From an uncultured Nitrospira sp. (lineage in GTDB: Bacteria; Nitrospirota; Nitrospiria; Nitrospirales; Nitrospiraceae), in assembly GCA_902500715.1 (NCBI GenBank), contig CABVRO010000021.1, forward strand, positions 1 to 37,541: a stretch of 37,541 nucleotides of DNA, in the 5' to 3' direction. The position numbers and the translations under genes are program-made. Under the pieces are notes generated by a model. It was not told where the DNA came from. It did not search any database and was given only the letters and a program-made list of their open reading frames with translations. Positions 33,739 through 37,541 of the stretch are shown here, piece by piece (positions within the stretch are counted from its first letter, which is position 1; each line of letters opens with the position of its first letter).

Positions 33739-35088
33739 TTAGGCCGCCTTCTTCTTAGTGGCTTTCGTTTTGAGAGGCTTTTGTCCGGCCTTTGTACTCG
33801 ATGCTTTTAACTGATCCGACTTTCTGATTTCTCGGGTCATAAACTCCTCGAGATCAATTGGAAGAGCATCTTCCATGGACAATAAAGCGTGTCTATCTTT
33901 CTTCCGTAGGGCGTCGAGAAATGGTTCCGCTTGTCTTAGCAGATCACGAGCCACTGAGCGAATGATCGGAGGGGTAATGCGCTCCTGTCCCACCCCGATA
34001 GCTCTGACCTGCGCCGCCGCAAAGATTTTCACAACATAATCCGTGATCCCTTGAGTGACATCATAAAGTGCTTCTCTCAACGCAGGAGATAACTTTACCG
34101 GATGCTTCACATATTGATATTCGAACAGTGCTTCAGCAAGAAAGTTGAAGTCACTGCTATTTGACAACCAGTTGTCCCAAATAAGTTCTCCTTCCGTGCC
34201 TCCTGCTCTTCGTATATGAAGCATGTGCTTTTGAAGAACCGTCATCGCACTGTAGGTCCCGACTATTACAACTGGAATACCTATGGTGTTGACCAGCTGA
34301 ACCAAGAAATTAAGGAGACGATCCCTCCCCCCACTTTTCGCCGCACTAACAAACTGAATTTCATCGATCACAAGAAGACCCAATGCTTGCTCTTTCGCAA
34401 CGAACGCCATACCTCGACCAAGTTCCTCAGCAGTCGCGCCGCTAAAATTGTCATCGTATTTTGTCCCTATGAGCTCATCGATTTGGCCAAAAAAGTTCTT
34501 ACACAACTCCTTCAACGAAGCGCCATCAGAAGGGCATGACAGAATGAGCCATGGTACTTGTTTGAGCAGCAGTCGACGGTCTTTATATTTTTCATGCTCA
34601 ATAACTTGTGGATATAGTCCCTGCAGGATGGCCGCAAGAGATGTCGTTTTCCCCATCCCAGACATGCCGATAAGCGCAAAACCGAGTGGCGCTGTCTGTA
34701 AGGAAGGCGATTCCTTCACACCAGGCTTAAAATGCTTTAATCGTTCTTCGGCGGCGATCAGGTCCTCAAAACGACCAAATGGATTTCGCAAAACATACCC
34801 TGTTCGGATGCTTTGGGAGAGTCGTCGTGTCAATCCAAAATGTGGTGATAACGGCTGGAACAGGGATCGAACTTGTGGTGCAATCATGCTCAATCGCTTT
34901 TCTTTAGGCCAGCGATGGATACCCTTAGGCAGCACAGGCTTGAAACTCAAATATTCAGCAATTTGATCATTATCGTATTCCGGCGGCAACGCTTCGATTA
35001 ATGGGTTGCCGTCAAATTCAGGATTCCCCGTTTTACGATAATTTGCCGAACATTTCTGCCCACGATTAAATCCACTGTGACTAGCCAT
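33739..35088 (-). CDS. tnsC: TnsC AAA+ ATPase, transposition regulator
   Basis: 449-aa AAA+ ATPase that links the target selector to the transposase. Walker A GMSGMGKTT (residues 141-149, Lys147), Walker B LGLLVIDEIQ (Asp242-Glu243), and sensor-1-like VVIVGTYSAM follow in order. The N-terminal ~120 residues are specific to TnsC-type proteins, and the C-terminus is lysine-rich (TKATKKKAA pattern), perhaps contacting DNA. ATG directly abuts the tnsB stop (TGA-ATG), so translation is coupled. 21 bp separate it from the short tniQ gene. Confidence 0.92.
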   Translation of the reverse strand: MASHSGFNRGQKCSANYRKTGNPEFDGNPLIEALPPEYDNDQIAEYLSFKPVLPKGIHRWPKEKRLSMIAPQVRSLFQPLSPHFGLTRRLSQSIRTGYVLRNPFGRFEDLIAAEERLKHFKPGVKESPSLQTAPLGFALIGMSGMGKTTSLAAILQGLYPQVIEHEKYKDRRLLLKQVPWLILSCPSDGASLKELCKNFFGQIDELIGTKYDDNFSGATAEELGRGMAFVAKEQALGLLVIDEIQFVSAAKSGGRDRLLNFLVQLVNTIGIPVVIVGTYSAMTVLQKHMLHIRRAGGTEGELIWDNWLSNSSDFNFLAEALFEYQYVKHPVKLSPALREALYDVTQGITDYVVKIFAAAQVRAIGVGQERITPPIIRSVARDLLRQAEPFLDALRKKDRHALLSMEDALPIDLEEFMTREIRKSDQLKASSTKAGQKPLKTKATKKKAA

Positions 35089-37293
35089 TCATTTCCTCCT
35101 GAATGCTTTTGCGATCACATCTGACAAATCTGGATCATCAATATGTTCAGTATCAGCGCCTGATTCTTCCTCTTTCGCCCGTGGCCTTTTCCGATCAAGC
35201 CGCTCTTCAGCAATACGATTTTCCCTAATTCCCTTCGTTCTTGCTGACCTTGATTCGTTCACCTGTGCTTTGGCTGTCTCTCCCGTGGCTTTGGCGATGA
35301 TATCGTCGAATGCTGCTCTGGACTCAGCGAGGCGTTGTTCTCGCTTAGGCCGCGCACGTTCACTGTCCTGTTTCTTAAACTCGAAATAGTCCAGCACGTC
35401 GTCCCAGTGACGATCGGCAAAGGCGCTATGGCGTTCAAGCAGATAGCATCGTTCCAAGCGACCGTTAGGTAGTCGGGCGAACACAGTATTGGTATTTTCT
35501 TCATTAAAGTTGACTCGGATGGCAGAAGAACCTTTGACTCTCGCCTTATCAAACCATCTTCCCTTGATAGCTGCCGGACAGCTATAGGAAAGTCCATGAA
35601 CAATAATGCCACTGGCTGTAACACGCGCCTCAGCACTTGGCAGTAGGTTGGCCATGATGCCGGGAGAGACTTCTCGCACGTGGCTACGATTCCGTATTCC
35701 CCAATGCCAGAGGTCAACAGGATAAGGCGGCACGTTGTCCTCGATCATGAACTCGTCATACGGGTAATTTTTTATTGGATGCACATTGTTGTGTTGATAA
35801 AAGAGATGAGCAAACAATTGCCTACACTCAAGCAAATTCAATTTGGCGTCCAGCCGGTAATCCACGCCCATTAGTTTTCTTTCTTCACGGACGGCTCCCG
35901 GCGCCCAATGCAATCCACGCTCATCCATTAATTTAAATTGGCGTTCTACTAGCCCTTTCCAATCCGCACGATAGGACGCGGTGTTATCCATTCGAATGTT
36001 AAGCCCATTCACAAGATCGTCGGAGGCGTAACTCAAGTATTCTTTGCCGCGGTCTGCACAAATGCTCTCCGGCAAGAAATGGCAAGGCCATTCCTTCTCA
36101 GTCATCGGCATGGACAACCCGATAGACTTGCAGTACTCAGTTTTATCCTCAGCAGCATTTCTGAGTGCTGCTATCGCGCCTCGCCACGAGGCAGGCCTAA
36201 GGCCAATATAGAAGCCAACAATCAGTCGACTGAACACATCAATCACAACGTAGATGATCGGGCGACCAATAATATGCCCACGGTTCAGCTGGCTTACGAG
36301 ATATATGTCTGCAACAGTCGAATCGATTTGGAAGCACGATCCTGGTCCGAAGGCTTGCTTGGTGGGACTCCCAATCATTCCTCTATACTTTAGATTCACA
36401 ATCCGCTGGCCTTTCCTCTTGGGCAGATCGGTCAACCAGCGATCATTGTGGTTATACCAGTAGCGCGCCTGTCCTTTCGTTGGACGCTCCGCTGGCGGTA
36501 GTAACATTGGAACAAGCACGCGGCTTTGCAGTCGATAGGATCCGGCATTGAAATACTGCTCGGTCAGTTTTCTGAATGCTTCTGCGAAGGATATCCCCTT
36601 GTGCTTAGCAAATATTTTTCGAAGCCCTCGCAATACTTTATCTCTCATTTCAATTGTCATATTTGGCCCAGTCGCCTCTTTTGTAGCTTTGCTCAGATCA
36701 CTGGGCCGCCCTCTTTTGACGCACTTTCCTTTTCTCTCTTCCTTGTCTGATCGAAGTCTTGTTTTCCCTTTACCGCCGCATCGGTCAAATAGTGGCAGAA
36801 ATGCATTCTTGACCTGCCCCGTTTGCCACCAGCGATGCAAGTATTTATAGATTACAGGCTTCGTCCACTCGTGTTTTTCAATTATGCGATCGACTATCTT
36901 GCCACGCTTTTCTCGATTCAGGATTTTGAGCCCTTGCACATACTGTCCCAATACCTCCCAAACCTCGTCCCGTTTGGTCCGATGTTCTTTTGATAGCTCC
37001 GCTTCCTTCCATAAAAGACGAGGAACAGGGGTTCCGGTATCATTACCATCTATATTGTCGTTGGATGGGCTTAGACTGTATGGATCTTCTGGGACAATTT
37101 GGGCCGCACCGTTTTCGATGGAGTCCTTAAGAATCTGCGCCTCAGTGTCGTAAGGCATACCGATGGCCTTTTTACTATTAACCGGTATTGGGTACATTGA
37201 GGCCCAATTTCTATCGAAATCGATGTGGAGCACGCGCTCCAGTCGAGCGTCTTCTCCAATCCACTGAATGAGCGAGTTCTTGCTGATACGCAT
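35089..37293 (-). CDS. tnsB: TnsB DDE transposase
   Basis: 734-aa transposase that binds the transposon ends and joins them to target DNA. N-terminal DNA-binding region (HTH around EWTKPVIYKYLHRWWQTGQ) precedes an RNase-H-like rve domain: Asp324 in FQIDSTVADIY, Asp414 in ICADRGKEYLS and Glu450 in WKGLVERQFK form the DDE triad. A beta-barrel and a charged C-terminal tail (residues ~650-734) follow, the tail expected to contact TnsC. The ATG at 37293 shares its A with the stop of tnsA (TAATG). Length fits the family (Tn7 TnsB is about 700 aa). No disruption seen. Confidence 0.93.
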   Translation of the reverse strand: MRISKNSLIQWIGEDARLERVLHIDFDRNWASMYPIPVNSKKAIGMPYDTEAQILKDSIENGAAQIVPEDPYSLSPSNDNIDGNDTGTPVPRLLWKEAELSKEHRTKRDEVWEVLGQYVQGLKILNREKRGKIVDRIIEKHEWTKPVIYKYLHRWWQTGQVKNAFLPLFDRCGGKGKTRLRSDKEERKGKCVKRGRPSDLSKATKEATGPNMTIEMRDKVLRGLRKIFAKHKGISFAEAFRKLTEQYFNAGSYRLQSRVLVPMLLPPAERPTKGQARYWYNHNDRWLTDLPKRKGQRIVNLKYRGMIGSPTKQAFGPGSCFQIDSTVADIYLVSQLNRGHIIGRPIIYVVIDVFSRLIVGFYIGLRPASWRGAIAALRNAAEDKTEYCKSIGLSMPMTEKEWPCHFLPESICADRGKEYLSYASDDLVNGLNIRMDNTASYRADWKGLVERQFKLMDERGLHWAPGAVREERKLMGVDYRLDAKLNLLECRQLFAHLFYQHNNVHPIKNYPYDEFMIEDNVPPYPVDLWHWGIRNRSHVREVSPGIMANLLPSAEARVTASGIIVHGLSYSCPAAIKGRWFDKARVKGSSAIRVNFNEENTNTVFARLPNGRLERCYLLERHSAFADRHWDDVLDYFEFKKQDSERARPKREQRLAESRAAFDDIIAKATGETAKAQVNESRSARTKGIRENRIAEERLDRKRPRAKEEESGADTEHIDDPDLSDVIAKAFRRK

Positions 37294-37541
37294 TAGGCAG
37301 CACTCAACTTCTTTATGAGGGGTATCTCAGCTGAGGAGGTCAGAGACAGAGGAAGTCGGGGGTTATATCTTTTTGTCAGATCTACAGGCCACTCCTGGTT
37401 ACCGATTAAATGACGTGACACCTTTAAGCACGTTCCCACCCGATACCCAAGCCTACAATCAAGATCAGAACACAACTCAGCAAGACTCTCCTCCGCCCCA
37501 CGATTTCCTTGGACACTCCATTGGGGCATACTGCCCCCTGA
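37293..37541 (-). CDS. tnsA: TnsA-like endonuclease, C-terminal part (5' end beyond window)
   Basis: The frame is open to the right edge. The visible 82 or so residues include EESLAELCSDLDCRLGYRVG, then VSRHLIGNQEWPVDL, which fits the winged-helix C-terminal domain of TnsA that contacts TnsC. The catalytic N-terminal nuclease domain is outside the window. The one-base stop/start overlap with tnsB and the order tnsA-tnsB-tnsC are as in Tn7. Assignment rests mainly on position plus the C-terminal pattern. Confidence 0.72.
   Translation of the reverse strand, partial: SGGSMPQWSVQGNRGAEESLAELCSDLDCRLGYRVGTCLKVSRHLIGNQEWPVDLTKRYNPRLPLSLTSSAEIPLIKKLSAA

Larger units (their letters stand above)
31444..37541 (-). 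mobile_element. Tn7-like transposition module (tnsA-tnsB-tnsC-tniQ-tnsD)
   Basis: Five adjacent minus-strand genes with 1-bp overlap, abutment, and gaps of 21 and 30 bp form one operon encoding a heteromeric TnsA/TnsB transposase, TnsC and two TniQ proteins. No tnsE, cas genes or CRISPR repeats are seen. The module is more AT-rich than the metal genes. In Tn7 the element end nearest tnsA lies just upstream of tnsA, here beyond the right edge; cargo lies behind tnsD, here to the left. Neither end can be placed. Confidence 0.85.

Noticed and set aside
28954-37541. CRISPR array or cas genes associated with the Tn7-like module
   Set aside because: No regularly spaced repeats or Cas motifs are visible in any non-coding stretch here; only sequence outside the window could contain them.

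Overview
The window looks like bacterial accessory DNA, most compatible with a Nitrospira-like (Nitrospirota) chromosome or large mobile island. That placement is an inference from the style of the metal-efflux proteins; no rRNA, ribosomal-protein or other marker gene is present, and I could not run a search. Nearly every gene is on the minus strand. Positions 1-27,000 are GC-rich and dominated by heavy-metal export; from about 28,900 to the right edge the DNA is visibly more AT-rich and holds a Tn7-like transposition module, so the two halves probably have different origins. || Metal region. Three HME-RND tripartite efflux operons are present, each reading right to left in the order small secreted protein, TolC-like outer-membrane factor, membrane-fusion protein, RND pump: operon 1 at 5652 to <1 (CusA-like, cut by the left edge, with an apparent frameshift at its start codon), operon 2 at 19166 to 13173 (CzcA-like), operon 3 at 26708 to 20055 (CusA-like, followed by a frameshifted MerR gene). 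Operon 2 runs on, with 4-nt stop/start overlaps and then short gaps, into two lipoproteins, a SHOCT membrane peptide, a P1B-type metal ATPase, a His-tailed TPR protein and a CDF transporter. It therefore combines export from the cytoplasm (ATPase, CDF) with export across the envelope (RND system). || Between operons 1 and 2 lies a small regulatory unit: a MerR protein with the complete Hg-type cysteine triad, a CMD/AhpD-like cysteine protein overlapping it, a MerR-type 20-bp-spacer promoter in front of merR, and a second such promoter firing the other way into a 28-codon two-cysteine microprotein that is closed by a perfect 11-bp hairpin. Next to it are decayed genes: a sterol-desaturase stub and a ynfA homologue with an internal TGA. 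|| Boundary region (26.7-31.4 kb). This is a graveyard: an IS3-family transposase remnant, a frameshifted membrane-protein gene, an orphan DUF2384-type antitoxin-like protein, a truncated DUF1778-like antitoxin, an intact YgjP/M48-type metallopeptidase, and the scar of a type I restriction system in which the first codons of hsdM are joined out of frame to the last part of hsdR. || Right end (31.4-37.5 kb). Tn7-like genes tnsA (3' end only), tnsB, tnsC, a short TniQ and a longer TnsD-like TniQ form a compact operon. No tnsE, cas gene or CRISPR array is visible. In Tn7 the tns genes sit at one end with cargo behind them, so the restriction scar and possibly the metal genes may be cargo, but neither transposon end is visible and this is not proven.
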